A stretch of 64,000 nt of DNA from Aselliscus stoliczkanus (lineage: Eukaryota > Chordata > Mammalia > Chiroptera > Hipposideridae). This document shows positions 36,501-48,465 of this stretch, in pieces; positions within the stretch are counted from its first letter, which is position 1, and each line of letters begins with the position of its first letter. The notes under the pieces are model-generated. The model did no database searches. It saw nothing but the letters and a program-made list of their open reading frames with translations, and was not told the DNA's origin. The position numbers were made by a program, and so were the translations under genes. The stretch lies in the NCBI GenBank assembly GCA_033961575.1, contig CM066732.1, forward strand, positions 67,680,687 to 67,744,686. Direction: 5' to 3'.

Positions 36501-37814
36501 GCTACCTGAGATATTACAAGAGTCTCTTGGAAACCTATAAGGCATCCAGAATAAGTCCCAGAAATCTCCCGAGCTAACATTGATCCTTCTCAAGTGAGTC
36601 TCACCAAAGACATTTTCCTGAATCTTCCTTGATCCAAATTCTTCCCTTTTTAAAAAGTTTCTAGTAAATAAGAAAGTACAGGTTCTGTTTGCCCTGGAAT
36701 TTAGAGTTCTTTGATTAGTATTTACCTTCACCTTTGAGACGTGATATGAAGGCTATTTGAAGACTCCCTAATTTGCGCAAGGTGATGTAATGACATCCCC
36801 AACTAGTGGTTAGCAGGTAGTATATTCTTAGCATTATAAAAATAAGGCTATTTGTGAGAATTCAATTCTCACTTTTGCCCATACTCATTTAACAATTAAA
36901 AAAATGTATAATCTCTGTTAGGAAAAAAATACTGCACGCTTCTAAACTGCATATTTTGACAAGATAACATTGCATTTATACTTTCCTTACTGATAGCATC
37001 GATAAAATGAAATTTATATATTAGGCATCTTGAATATTCTGAAAAGCAGTCATAATGAAACATTCAAGGTTGTTTGTTTCAAAAAAAAATTTTTAGTAAG
37101 AAGTCTGCCTTAGTCAGGTTTTTAATTTTACCCATGCCAGGAGGAAATTATGTTTCTTGAATAAGAGAGTGAACATTTTCCCCCAGCAAATTGGAATGAG
37201 AAAAATCAGTAAGGGCTTAGAATTTGCAAAAGAAAATAAAGTGTCAACTGTAGATATGATTGGTCCTCCCCTCCATCTGGTGATAGCATTGGTGTAAAGA
37301 AATTGTTGAACTGGATAATTTAATTGAAAAGCAGATGATGCTGTCTTTCCCACTGACTAGGGTCTATTTCAAGTTCTCATTACCATAGGCACAAAATGGA
37401 TTGAAGAAAGTAAATAGGTCAACGAACCTCAAGTGCAATTAAGTTCTCGTGTGTAGGGCAATAACTTTAGCGCATGTCTTCCAAACTTTTAAAATTACCC
37501 CAGTGAACCAATAGCAACTTTTAATGAGACACAAGCAAGGAACACACAGATTCTGTAAGATGGAAAATCAGATAGCTATAGCGGAATGGTTGCTCTGCTA
37601 CACATAGGTTTACTCCATTTGCTCTTAATGAAGCATGGCCGCTTTCTGTGTTCCTGCATTTAATTCCACTTTCTGTATGTGCTAGCTTCACCTTTCCAAG
37701 GATAAAGAGACGCATACATTTCAAAGAAATGAATCAATAGAAGAGGAGAAACCTCTTTTTGGTACAAGATTAAAAAAGAGACAAGCGAAAAGAGAAGCAA
37801 GCAACATGTATAGT
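33536..37814. other. long stretch without recognised repeats
   Basis: About 4.3 kb, the largest part of the window where I cannot name a transposon. AT-rich, with no frame above 93 codons and no convincing exon. A few segments (about 35210-35420, 35490-35720) have a texture of old repeats. Being comparatively repeat-poor, it is the best place to look for conserved non-coding elements, but nothing in the sequence alone shows function. Confidence 0.5.
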
Positions 37815-37965
37815 TGAAAGACCAGTGAATTAGGAATGAGAAGGCTGTGTTCATTTAACTTTGGTTCTGCTATTTAGAAGTCATGTGACCTTTGGTAAAT
37901 TATCCAACCTCTCTTGTTCTCAATTACATTATCAATAAAATTAAAGAGGCGATTTAGTTAATCCG
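37815..37965 (+). mobile_element. MIR SINE fragment
   Basis: Forward MIR: 'ctatttagaagtcatgtgac', 'ctttggtaaattatccaacc', 'tctcttgttctcaattacat', 'tatcaataaaattaaagagg'. Confidence 0.72.
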
Positions 37966-38399
37966 ACTTAATTTTACACTATGGTATCCAAATGAATTTA
38001 TTTTTAATGACTAATTTAAAAAAAAAAAACAGCTTCATTTAAAAAATCAGGGCTCTTTGTATTCGACTTGTCATTTGAAATCCACAATTGCTTTTATTTT
38101 TGGTGCATAGTGATAAACATGTAATTTTGAATCTTGGAACAGAAGAGCTTGGATTTACTTAGAAACAGTAGAAGAACCTGAGATTTTGGAAACAATGGCA
38201 TTATACTTCATTAATTGCTACCTGACTCATTCTTCTCATATCCGTAGCTAGCTTTTTTGGTGTTAACTCCCTTAGTTTAAGCAATTGCAAACTTAGAACT
38301 GCATGGGTTTTATCAGATTTTTATTTTTACTTATTTGTTTTATTTTAGCACTCCTTTCCTTTATAAGTTGAGAGAGCTCCTAAGACTAGTAATAGCTAG

Positions 38400-38578
38400 C
38401 AGTTTTTCTGGATTGTACATTTGCTTTTTTTTTTTATTTGATCTACATAAAAATCTTATGAGGTAGGTATCATTATTAGTATCATTATGTAAATTGTCCA
38501 AGGCACACAGTTAGTGAGAAGCAGAGTCAGGACTCGAACCCCAGCCTGTTTGTGTGCAGAGCCTTAGGAGATAGCACA
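38400..38578 (-). mobile_element. MIR SINE fragment
   Basis: Reverse MIR: 'aatcttatgaggtaggtatc', 'ccaaggcacacagttagtga', 'agcagagtcaggactcgaac', 'cccagcctg'. Well preserved core. Confidence 0.85.
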
Positions 38579-38609
38579 ACGCACTATTTGTCAACAACAA
38601 CTACAACAA

Positions 38610-38870
38610 TAAAAGCAAGTGCTTATATCATGCTCATGTATTAGGCATAGTTCTAAGCACTTTAAATAGACTAAGCGCCATAATCCTGTAACAATTCCAT
38701 GATGCAGGTCCTATTAATATCCCCCAGTGATGGATGAAGAAATAGCCATAGGGAAGTTAGATAAATTTCTCAAGATCACACAGATAGAAAGCGCCAGAGC
38801 TGGAGTTTGCATTCTTAAGTGTGACACCATAGTCCATATGCTATCTCTGACACTACCTCTCTATCAAGCT
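38610..38870 (-). mobile_element. MIR SINE, nearly full length
   Basis: Reverse MIR: 'attaggcatagttctaagca', 'ctttaaatagactaagcgcc', 'ataatcctgtaacaattcca', 'tcctattaatatcccccagt', 'tctcaagatcacacagatag', 'agccagagctggagtttgca'-like order. It follows another MIR in the same orientation by about 30 bp, two separate ancient insertions. Confidence 0.85.
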
Positions 38871-39157
38871 ACTACTATTGCTGGAGGGGAACTTTGAAGA
38901 TAATTCTTGCTTCTTGTTACAGTTGTGTTCTTGGAATGTTTTCTGAATTAGTTATTCATTCTGACTTCCTTAAAAAATGAAGAATGGGTTCTGTTAATAC
39001 AACAGATGAACTAAATAAAGAGGGAAAAAGAGGTCTGGGGATGGTAGTAAAGAGAATGGCTGTAGCAAAAATGTTGCAAGTAAGGCCAGCTTATCTGGTA
39101 ATGATAGCATGACAAGGATAAAGAAAAGCAATCTCTGCTTGCCTGCGTGGAGCTGAG

Positions 39158-39172
39158 GGGAGTGTGTGCATG

Positions 39173-39212
<40 letters not shown>
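39158..39212. repeat. (TG)n microsatellite
   Basis: About 17 perfect TG units preceded by interrupted TGCATG units. Confidence 0.97.
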
Positions 39213-39214
<2 letters not shown>

Positions 39215-39738
39215 AAATAACAGATAGGGAATTAGAATGAGCTATATTGATAAGCTATGGATGTATTAGAATGAGATATATTGAAAAGCTATAGTTTTGT
39301 GTGTGGACCAAGCTGATTATGGAGATTAGTAAATGCTGCCTTGGATATGAAACCAGTGGTGCTTGTCTGGGGGCTCTGACCCATTTGCATGTTTCTTGGC
39401 CCAGGTGATTTCTGCTGTGTGGTGACAGCCTGAGTGTGGCGGAATGCCCTGACTAACTTGAAGACATGCTTTGGACCCAATTACTGCTGTAACAGTGAGG
39501 TCTTGGGGTCATCTGAAGTGATGCAGAATATGTCAAACCGTTTGCTTTCCATACTGTATCTTCCACTTGTCAAGAAGATGGGCACATTATAGTGCTGTTG
39601 TCAGGTTTGGCAGGAAAAATCAATGGAAGGAAGGGGGGTATGGAAGAGTTTGCATTTTATAGGTCTCCAGATTTTACATATTTTTGCACTAGGCCCAAAG
39701 AATTAGTTATTATCTTGGAGGATTGAATGGAATGGAGA
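39213..39738. other. unassigned non-coding sequence
   Basis: About 525 bp. A small imperfect duplication ('gaatgagctatattgataagctat' type) is seen at about 39235-39295. Nothing else recognised. Confidence 0.5.
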
Positions 39739-39740
39739 TA

Positions 39741-41070
39741 CAGTCATGTGTTGCTTAACGACAGGGATATGCCCTGAGACATGCATTGTTAGGCGATTTC
39801 ATTTTGTGAACATCATAGAGTGCACTTACCATACACCTAGATGGTACAGCCTATGACACACTAGGCGATGTGGTGTAGTTTATTGCTTCTCAGCTACAAA
39901 CCAGTACCGCATATTACTGTACTGAATACCGTATTTATGTACCTAAACATAGCTAAACAGAAAAAGTACAGTAAAAATACAGTACAAGATAAAAAATGGT
40001 ACACCATATAGGGCACTTACCAGGAATGGAGTTTATAGGACTGGAAGTTGCTCTGGGTGAGTGAGTGAGTGAGAGGTGAGTGAATGTGAAGGCCTAGGAC
40101 ATGACTATACACGGCAGTATACACGGCAGTCCCACAAGCCGCCTTCTTCTTGCTTCTGAAAGGGTCAGGAATAGAACATCAGAGTCATCAGTGCTGCTCC
40201 ATGAACAGGGATGTGGGTTGGATTGATTGGAAATATCGGGGACAAATTGGCTGGGGAAGGCCTAGATCACCATAAAAGTGACTGTCAGGAGGGAGTGAAA
40301 GGTGGCCTGAGGATCGGTAGGAATACAAAGGAGGGATAAAGGAACACAGGGGCTTGTCATGGTAATATAGTTTTGGCTACTGCATGTTGGAGTAGTGGTC
40401 AGGTTAAGGAACTTTGTGGTATGTATTTAACAAGTGGGGGTGTTATGTGGAGTTTAGGACTCAATATTTTGACTTTGAAAATTTGTTTTTGGCTCTGTTG
40501 ACCCTATCTGGTACAAAGGGCTCTCTCTGACATTGAATTGATGGAAGAAACAAAATTTATCTATGCTTTACATCATTACAACCTGAAAATATTTCCAAAA
40601 TACAGGGACAGGGTGGCTCCACCCTACCACAAAAAGCTTTTACTAAAGCAGCTGTGACACTTAATCCTTATTAAGGTAGCTCCCGTGAGCCTGTGGCCTT
40701 GTACAGGATCTTAGGTCCTCAGCCAAGAATTCATAGCAATGTACTCTGAAGACCATTAAGCTAGATCTAGGGGGCTATAGCACTTTCTGATTATCTAGTA
40801 TTGGAAAGGGGGCAGGTTGCTCTGTGCTGACACAGGTCAGGGGTTGAGTGATGGAGATGGACTCTGTGCCCTCAGAATTGAGGGGCTGTGATGAGGGGGA
40901 ATCTACTGCCAAGACCCACAGGTATTCTTCCATCAGAGAAAAACAATTCCTCCTGAACCACGTATCGTTCTATTTCTTATGAGAAATTCAGCTCTATTAT
41001 AATCTAATGGGACCACCATTGTACACGCCATCTGCTGTAGACCGAAATGTCATTATGCAACGCATGACTG
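39741..41070 (+). mobile_element. Tigger-like DNA transposon, copy 2 with unassigned interior
   Basis: Ends CAGTCATGTGTTGC and GCAACGCATGACTG form inverted repeats flanked by TA (39739-39740) and CA. The left 350 bp ('gttaggcgatttcattttgt', 'catcatagagtgcacttacc', 'aggcctaggacatgactata') and the right about 110 bp ('ctctattataatctaatggg', 'gtagaccgaaatgtcattat') match the element at 7441-8065 in reverse. About 40200-40960 does not match anything I recognise and may be a later insert or captured sequence. No transposase ORF remains. Confidence 0.72.
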
Positions 41071-41728
41071 CATTTGTTTAATAACCATATTTTCTCTTTA
41101 TACGGAGAACTCCTTGGGGACCCTTGTTTTTGGGTTTACCTTGTGGTCCTTTGTCCTATTGAAGGAGTACTTCTTAAAGTTTCCCCAAAGTATACTTCCC
41201 TTCCCCAAAGGGAGTTGAGGAAGATGAGAACCTCAAAAATACTTTGATTGAAAACCTTGGTTTGACTGGAAGAAGTTATCTCATTAAATCAAATATGGTA
41301 AACTTAGTGGGAAGGAGTTGTGTGTGATATAGGACCAGGGGTAGTGTTCCATGATATGGTGATAGTACCAGTCTGACACTGGGAAAAGTGTACCTTTACT
41401 GGGGAGGTGAAGGGTGGTGGTGGTGGGGACCAAAAAACAACAACAAAAAACTTTCCAAAGTGGAAAACAAATTAGAGTCCATGACACAGTTATCTGGGCA
41501 TGTAACTTGTGGAGGCTGCAGACTCAGAAGGAACACATCCAGACAGGTCCAAGATGTAAGCTGTTGTTGAGAGTGTGCCAATGACCATGGACATGGAATT
41601 GTATCCCTCAATTGCAGGGAACTCCCAGGTACCACTTATTATGACAGAAGCCTGCAATGACACCAAACTCAGCAGGCAGTAGTGGAGCCCTTCATGTCTC
41701 CATGCTTGAGTATTGGTTTATTCTCTTA
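41071..41728. other. unassigned non-coding sequence
   Basis: About 660 bp with short open frames on both strands at 41284-41635 that overlap each other; no domain recognised. A small GGTGGTGGTGG run lies at 41412-41424. Confidence 0.5.
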
Positions 41729-41738
41729 CCCCACAATT

Positions 41739-43282
41739 TTTCTTTTTTAAATTTTCACTTATTTTTTTATTTTTAAATTACAGCTGACATTCAATATTAT
41801 TTTATAGTAGGTTCAGCTGTACAGCATAGAAGTTAGACATTTATATAATTTATGAAGTGATCCTCCTGACTAGTCGAGTACCCACCTGACACTGTAGATA
41901 GTTATTACCATATTATTGACTATATTCTCTATGCTGTACTTTATATCCCATGACTATTTTCTAACTACTAATTTGTATTTCTTAATCCTTTCACCGTTTT
42001 CACTCAGCTCCACAAACCCCCTCCCATCTCATAATCATCAGTTTGTTATCTGTATCTTTGAGTCTCTTCCTGCTTTGTTTGCATATTCTGTTCTTCAGAT
42101 TCCACATATAAGTGAAATCATATAGTATTTGTCTTTCTATGTCTAACTTATTTCACTTAGCATAATATCCTCTAGATCTTTCCATGTTGTCACAAATGGT
42201 AAGATTTCATTATTTTTTATGGCTGAGTAATATTCCATTGTATATATGTACTACCTCTTCTTTGTGAATTCATCTAATGATGGATATTTACGTTGCTTCC
42301 ATATCTTGGTTATTGTGAATAGTGCTGTAGTGAACATAGGAGTGCATGTATGTTTTCAAATAGTGTTTGGATTTCTTTGCATAAATACCCAGAAGTGGAA
42401 TTGCTCAGTCATAAGGTAATTCTATTTTTCATTTTTTGAGGAAACACCGTACTGTTTTCCATAGTGGCTGCACCAATTTGCAATCCCACCAACAATGCAC
42501 AAATGTTCCCTTTACTCCACATCCTCACTAACAATTGTTTGTTGAGTTATCAATGATAGGCATAGCCATTCTGAGAGGTGTGAGGTAATATTTTATTGTG
42601 GTTTTAATTTGCATTTCTCTGATGATTAGTGACATTGAATATCTTTTCATATGTCTATTGGCCATCTGTATGTCCTCTTTGGAGAAATGTCTGTTCAGGT
42701 CTGCTGCCCATTTGTAAATTGAATTGTTTGTTTTTTTTAGTGTTAAATTGTGTGAGTTTTTAAAATAAATTTTGGATATTAACCCCTTATCAGATATATC
42801 ATTAGCAAATATCTTCTCCCATTCAGTAAGATGTCTTTTCATTTTGTTGATACCTCCAGAGCCACTGTTCTGTTGGAGCCCAGGGTGAATGCCTGTGATT
42901 GAGTGAGTCTATGCATGGGCTTTTAAAGAGGACACCTGGGTTTCTAGCTGCCTTCAATCTCACCTGGGTGGATGGAATCCCTGCTGATTTTCACAGCCAG
43001 ATATTGTGGGGGCTTCTCTTCCCAGCACTGGTATTCTAGGCTTAGGAGCCCAATGTGGGGCTGGGACCCATGTGGGTGCGGAGCCAGACGGTTTTGCATC
43101 TCCAATCCTCCTACCAGTCTCACTGTGGCTTCCTCTTTATGTCCTTAGTTATAGGACTTCTCTTCAGCTAGTCTTCAAATGGTTCTCCAGGTTGGTTGTT
43201 CTATAATGTAGTTGTAATTTTGATCTGGTCATGGGAGGAGGTGAGCACAGTGTTAACCTACTCCACCATCTGACCGGACCTC
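41739..43282 (-). mobile_element. L1 retrotransposon, 5'UTR joined to ORF2 3' end
   Basis: TSD CCCCACAATT at 41729-41738 and 43283-43292. Minus-strand order: 5'UTR (43282 down to about 42851; start includes CAGATGGTGGAGTAGG), then directly the ORF2 C-terminal part (42850 to about 42080), then 3'UTR to the T-rich tail. ORF1, endonuclease and reverse transcriptase (over 4 kb) are missing, yet both true ends and the TSD are present. The 5'UTR is related to that of the L1 at 19588-23739. Readable in ORF2: [20 protein letters not shown] on the minus strand. Confidence 0.9.
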
Positions 43283-43292
43283 CCCCACAATT

Positions 43293-43614
43293 ATTAGGGA
43301 TGCCTTAGATCCTCTAAGACTTGGAGTGGCCAAAAGTTTTAGGATATAGAGTTAAGTATTTTCAAGAGAACAAAAGAGAATTTGGGCTCCTGCAGGAATG
43401 GAAGTTGTAGGCAAGGTTGTTGGGCCAGAATGTAGATAGTAAAAGTCCCCAGCTAGGTAACCTTTTTGTAGGGAAGCTATTTATTTGGCTTGAAAGACTG
43501 CCCCATGCCTGAATATAGCTGTACTGCTATTATTGATTTCAGGTGAAGGAATGCCATATCCTGCTATGGCATGTTGACATGGCAAGCCCTCAGGATGGAA
43601 TCCAGGTGGCACTG
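43293..43614. other. unassigned non-coding sequence
   Basis: About 320 bp, no recognised feature. Confidence 0.5.
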
Positions 43615-43623
43615 CTGATTCTT

Positions 43624-44048
43624 TATTTTGTTTTTAAGATTTTTATTGGGTAATTGGGGGAGGGGAACAGAGAAGTTGCTGTCCGTTTGTTCTTCAGTCT
43701 AGCTGCGGAAGACATTGCTTCACTGACACATGTTGGCATTATCATTGCACTATTCCCGGATGAGGCAGATCGGTCGCTGGCCTCTGGACGGTCGCTCACC
43801 GCAGCTATTGGCAGCTCACGCTGGCTGCCAGCTGCTCACGCTGGCTGCCAGCCACTCACTATAGCCTATGGCAGCCCACTGCAGCAGGAGCTGCAGCCTA
43901 CACCATTGCCAGGACTCGCACAGCCCAGCTCCAGGTGGAGCTGTTGTTAGCTGTAGAGGGCAGTGTCACTGACCCTCATAGGTGGGATCCGAACTAGAGC
44001 CGCTGGCGTACCAAGCCAGCTCTTACCCAACGCGCCACCTGGCTGGCC
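43624..44048 (-). mobile_element. long tRNA-derived SINE, copy 4
   Basis: TSD CTGATTCTT at 43615-43623 and 44049-44057. Minus head GGGCCAGCCAGGTGGCGCG; the far end in sense orientation is CAATAAAAATCTTAAAAAC, a mutated AATAAA/TCTTT. The body contains two adjacent copies of the 'gctcacgctggctgccag' unit (43815-43855), one more than some relatives. The 98-codon forward frame is spurious. Confidence 0.94.
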
Positions 44049-44099
44049 CTGATTCTTAAACAGGGTTTTGCAGCTCTTCACCTCCTTTTTCTTGATGTA

Positions 44100-44345
44100 C
44101 ATAATAGCACTAACACTTAAACAGCCCTCACTGTGTACCTGGTAATGTTATGTTCTACAAATTTTAACTAATTTAATCAACAAGCACATGAGGCTGGTGT
44201 ACTTTATATCCCCATTTTTTAAAGATTGGGCAACTGAGGCACACAGAACTTAAGGCACTTTCTCTAGTTGAGTGGCAGAACTGGAATTTGAATCCAGGTT
44301 TTCTGACTCCAGAGTTGGTCCTCTTAGTTAATATACTTTGCTAAT
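44100..44345 (-). mobile_element. MIR SINE, nearly full length
   Basis: Reverse MIR: 'ctcactgtgtacctggtaat', 'attttaactaatttaatcaa', 'caactgaggcacacagaact', 'ttgagtggcagaactggaat', 'ttgaatccaggttttctgac'. Confidence 0.85.
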
Positions 44346-45364
44346 TCTTGTGAAATAATTTTTGGGCTCCAGCAAACCCAGACATGCAGGAGAAAAGTTG
44401 ATGCAAATACCCTACATCCAACAATCTGGGCATTGTGCTTATACTTTGTGGGAGAAGGCAACATGTCCATAGATATATGTCTTGTCTGGTGCCGAACCCT
44501 ACCTAGTACGTTTCTCTTATGTTGCCTTCAGACACAGGAAGGGTGTTTTCTGCTACTAGATAGATCTCAGACTGAAAGATGCCTACAAACATCTAAACAA
44601 GACACTCTGCTGGGCTGTGGACAATGTTATAGACAAGACACTGGTCCAGTCAGCCCATGGTCTGTGAGACTCAGACTTTTCCCATCCATTTCCATGCAGT
44701 GAACACCACGCATGGAGTAATTCCCATTGGAGATGCAGCCATGTTTTTAATTTAAATGGCAGTGATATACTTGCAACATAATACTTGTAGAAATCAAGGA
44801 AAATGCTGAAGTTTATTGACAACATTGAATAATCTGGAGATGAGCAATCTATTCAATAGCAGATAGGAGAAAATACCTAGTGGATGTTTCCTAATCTCAT
44901 ATATCGATCCTCAATTTCTATTGTTTTTTTCCTTACTGGAGGGATGAAGTTTTCATGCTTCCTTTTGTGTCTGAATTCTGTGGTCTGCATTCTGTGTCTG
45001 AATTCTGTTGGGTGCCTTGCCTGTGCACATCTCCCAGCGTCTACTCCTGCCACCTGGATTTGGGACTTTCACATGGGGAGGTATTTTCATATGCAGAAGC
45101 AACATCCCATTTTATGAGAATGCCTGTACAATTGATCTGGTGCCTCGTGCCTCAGTTCCTGCCTGAAATGCATAGCCCTGGGCTTTTAGGCCTGAGGTCT
45201 TCTGACCTGTGGAAGGAGTAGGTACACCAGGTCCTTTTTCTGCATTTTGAGGGTGCTGGTACTCTTGCAAAGAAGAAAGAATATGTGGCTTTATCCCTTT
45301 GCCAGATGAATCAGCCAGTGTGGTAACTAACCAAGATTTGTATTCAATTCCCTAAACCTGCTCT
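44346..45364. other. unassigned non-coding sequence
   Basis: About 1 kb. A short direct repeat ('tgtgtctgaattctgt' type) occurs twice at 44966-45010. Frames of 77-89 codons overlap in conflicting phases and strands, so no gene is called. Confidence 0.5.
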
Positions 45365-46185
45365 TCTACTATAATTTCAGTGAATGGTCCCACCATCCAG
45401 TCATCTGGACATCTTGGCTATCATTTATCTCTTGAGCTGTATTCATTAAAGCTTGTAGTCTGCCTTATTAGCTCTTAAATCTGACCTCTCTTTCCCATCT
45501 TAATTGCCCTGTTTAGTTCACAGGTGTCTTGTTTCTCATCCAAGTTAACACAGTAGCCTCTCTTGTGAATCCTATTGCTGCCATTGTATTTTCATTTCTA
45601 CTTCAAACATAATGATGTCAGTCTTCTACTGAAAATCCTACATGTTCCATATAATATTCAGGATAAAGTTAAATTGTAACTGTAACCTTTAATATCTGTT
45701 CTTGCTTACCTGTCCTATCCTATGTCCTTTTGTATTCTCACCTCAACAATTTGTCAGCCATTCCAACACTTGTAGTCTCCTTCACTTTCTCTGTTTTGTG
45801 TTTTTACACATGCTTTCTTTGTCCCTGGAATGACCTTACCTATCTTCTTCATTTGTCTCACTTTTGATGTTTTTTGCACTCAACTCGGGTGTCATTATAT
45901 CTGGGAAATCTGCCTTAATCTCTGGTCTGATTTGTCTGCCCTAATGTTTTGTTCCCAAAGCACATGTGCAGACAAATATAGCAACCTCTATTTCATTATA
46001 TTATAACTGAATGTTTTTGTGTTGTTTTTTTTAACTTGGCTGGTGCTTTACTTGATGTCTTCATCATCATCCTGTGAGCATTTTGAGAGGAAGATGGTAT
46101 ATCATCCATTTTTCAATATTCAGTGCTCAACACAGTATCTGGTACATAGCAGATCTAGAAATCTTTGTTGCATGGATGAGTAAAG
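45365..46185 (+). mobile_element. L2 (LINE2) 3' fragment, about 0.8 kb
   Basis: Forward L2: 'ttctactgaaaatcctacat', 'attcaggataaagttaaatt', 'ctcacctcaacaatttgtca', 'tttgtccctggaatgacctt', 'actcgggtgtcattatatct', then the end 'cagtgctcaacacagtatct', 'ggtacatagcagatctagaa', 'atctttgttgcatggatgag'. Ancient and non-coding. Confidence 0.8.
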
Positions 46186-46913
46186 AGAGTACAGATGCTA
46201 GTGTGCTATCCACACAGCTCACAGGTGGTACAGACACTGTGTTCAGGTGTTCAGTTTATCTGAGAGCTTTGGAACTAAAGCATCACTGCTGCATCAACTG
46301 GAATTGACTGAGGATCTTTGGGTGATATAGCTTGACTGAGGTTGCAACTATCTTGGTGGAGGCCAGCGATTTTACGTCTAGGCATTAAAAGAAGACACAT
46401 TAAGAGAAGAGTCAAAATGTTTTGACCCTCTTCATCTGAGAAGAACTACCCTGGATACAGGGGTTGAGACTATCCTAGAACTGATCACCAAGGGTACCTA
46501 TGTTCCCATCTCACTCATTGATTGTGGGACTAAGAAGTGGTAAATCTGGGGTTGTGTTGGAAACAATGCCCAGAATTATTCTTAAGATCATGAAAAATTT
46601 TCCAAATCTGTTTTAGAAGGCTGGGGTGATCATTGGAATGAACACAGAGCTCTATTTGAGACTAGATAAATGCAGAATTGTCAAAACTCCCAGCCTGTTT
46701 TATTTGTTAGGCCAAAAACCTTGATATAGGCTCTGTATTAATTAGCATACAAAGTAAGTTGCTAGAAGAAAGAGACCTTGAAATATGGCCTCTCATGTAA
46801 CAGCTCAGAAATATGTGGCCAATTCAGGATGCCAGGATGAGTATGGGCTTTGCTTCCTGAGACCTCAGTGGGCCTTGGTTCCTTTTGTCTTATTCCTCTT
46901 TCATTCCTTAGAT
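46186..46913. other. unassigned non-coding sequence
   Basis: About 730 bp, no repeat or gene recognised. Confidence 0.5.
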
Positions 46914-47082
46914 CAGAAATTGGTAAACTGTATTATACACTAGAATCACCTGGAGGACCTGCAGGGCTCCATCATCAAGTTCCTGATTCAGGTCTGGATG
47001 GGTCCTGAGAATTTGCACTGCTAACAATTTTTCAGGAGATACCAATGCTGCTTCTCTTGGAGCCACACTTTGAAAGCCACTG
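46914..47082 (-). mobile_element. MER5-like hAT-Charlie element
   Basis: Begins CAGAAATTGGTAAACTG and ends TTTGAAAGCCACTG. Internal blocks 'ctagaatcacctggaggacc', 'ttcctgattcaggtctggat', 'gcactgctaacaatttttca', 'gagccacactttgaaagcca' follow the MER5A pattern in reverse. The flanks CCTTAGAT and TCCTAGAA could be a decayed 8-bp TSD. Confidence 0.78.
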
Positions 47083-48274
47083 TCCTAGAATGTGATCCTT
47101 GTCCACTTGGATCAAAGCTGGCTTCCCTGTACCATGCCCATGTTCCTACTCTCAGGATATGGCAAAGAAAAAGCATCAGAAATAGAGCACTCCCACCTGT
47201 TTGAAGGACAGGTCCCAGAAATTGAACATCTGTCTTCTGCTTACATTCCATTGGCAAGAGTTTCATAACACAATTCTCTGCAAGGGAGGCTGGTTAGCTT
47301 CTAGCTGACATATCATGTTCCCAGCTAAAACATGGGGGACTATTGCTAAAAGGAGGAAGGGAAGAAATCATGGTTTTTGCCCAGCTCTGCCCATGTATGG
47401 CCATTCATATGTCCACCTGGGCTCTGGGATGTGGAGGCAGGATACTCTCTGCAGGTTCAGAGCTCTCTGCAGTTCTCCTAAGACTCAAGAAATGAACTCA
47501 GCCATGTGCCTTGGGGAGTCCTCAGACCCTTGAACTTGGCTTATGCACCATGGCAGTAGTGGCCCAAAACACTGATTTTCTCTATCCCCCTGCTGCTCTC
47601 TTCCTTTTCCTCTCTCTGCCTCAGAACTCCACATCAGGTGGCCCGTTTTCTTCACAGCTGATACTACAGAAACTGTGTTCTTATCCTGCTGATAGTGGTT
47701 GGCTGCTTGAGTAAGAATGAAATTCTTCCTGTCTTTCTTGTGGGTAGCTGAACTCTTAAATCTATTGCTCCAACCTGATATATGACCTTCAGAAACAAAA
47801 TTGTTTCAACCTGCCAGGTTGCCTAGCACAGAGAGTGAAAGAGCCACATTGTATCTAATAAAAGGATTTCTGATATGTAATAAAATGGTCCCTAATGTGG
47901 ATTTCACTGACCTATGGGTAAAAGCTAATATTTTTTCTTTCATTAAAATTCTCAACAGCAGAGCTCACATTTTGTCAACAAAAAGCCAGTGAACTTGAGG
48001 TTTTACTATCTTTGAGTATTGTTAAAACACCATTTGCCCCACTTTTTTCTCACTTGCTAAGTGTTCATGACACTGAATTCTATTTCCATTGAAGTCCATG
48101 TAGCATCATTCCCTTTACAAGAGGTTATGTGAGAAGGATTAACTTAGTCTGTTTCTCTACTGCTAGCCTACATCTTCATAAGCCATGAAAGCCTGCTTTA
48201 ACATCACCCCAGTTGAATGCTTTTTGTGGTTGAAACATAATTTGAAGTTGAATTGCATTTTCCTGTAGAGGACA
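47083..48274. other. unassigned non-coding sequence
   Basis: About 1.2 kb. GC is slightly higher between 47280 and 47700, where short forward frames overlap (47315-47533, 47511-47714), but there is no domain, conserved motif or splice logic that I can see. Confidence 0.5.
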
Positions 48275-48440
48275 GTGGCTGAGCTCAGCCTCTGAAGTCC
48301 CAGTGCCTGCTTTCAAATCCTAATGCTGTGTGTCCTTGAATGTTTTATGTGAATTTTCTAAGTCTCGGTTTTTGCTCTGTAAAATGGGGATACAAATATT
48401 ACACACTCCACAGGGTGGTTATGTTAAAGAAAAATTATTC
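48275..48440 (+). mobile_element. MIR SINE fragment
   Basis: Forward MIR: 'ctgctttcaaatcctaatgc', 'tgtgtgtccttgaatgtttt', 'tctaagtctcggtttttgct', 'ctgtaaaatggggatacaaa'. Confidence 0.75.
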
Positions 48441-48465
48441 CGAGGTGTGTTAAAATGGTAAGGAA

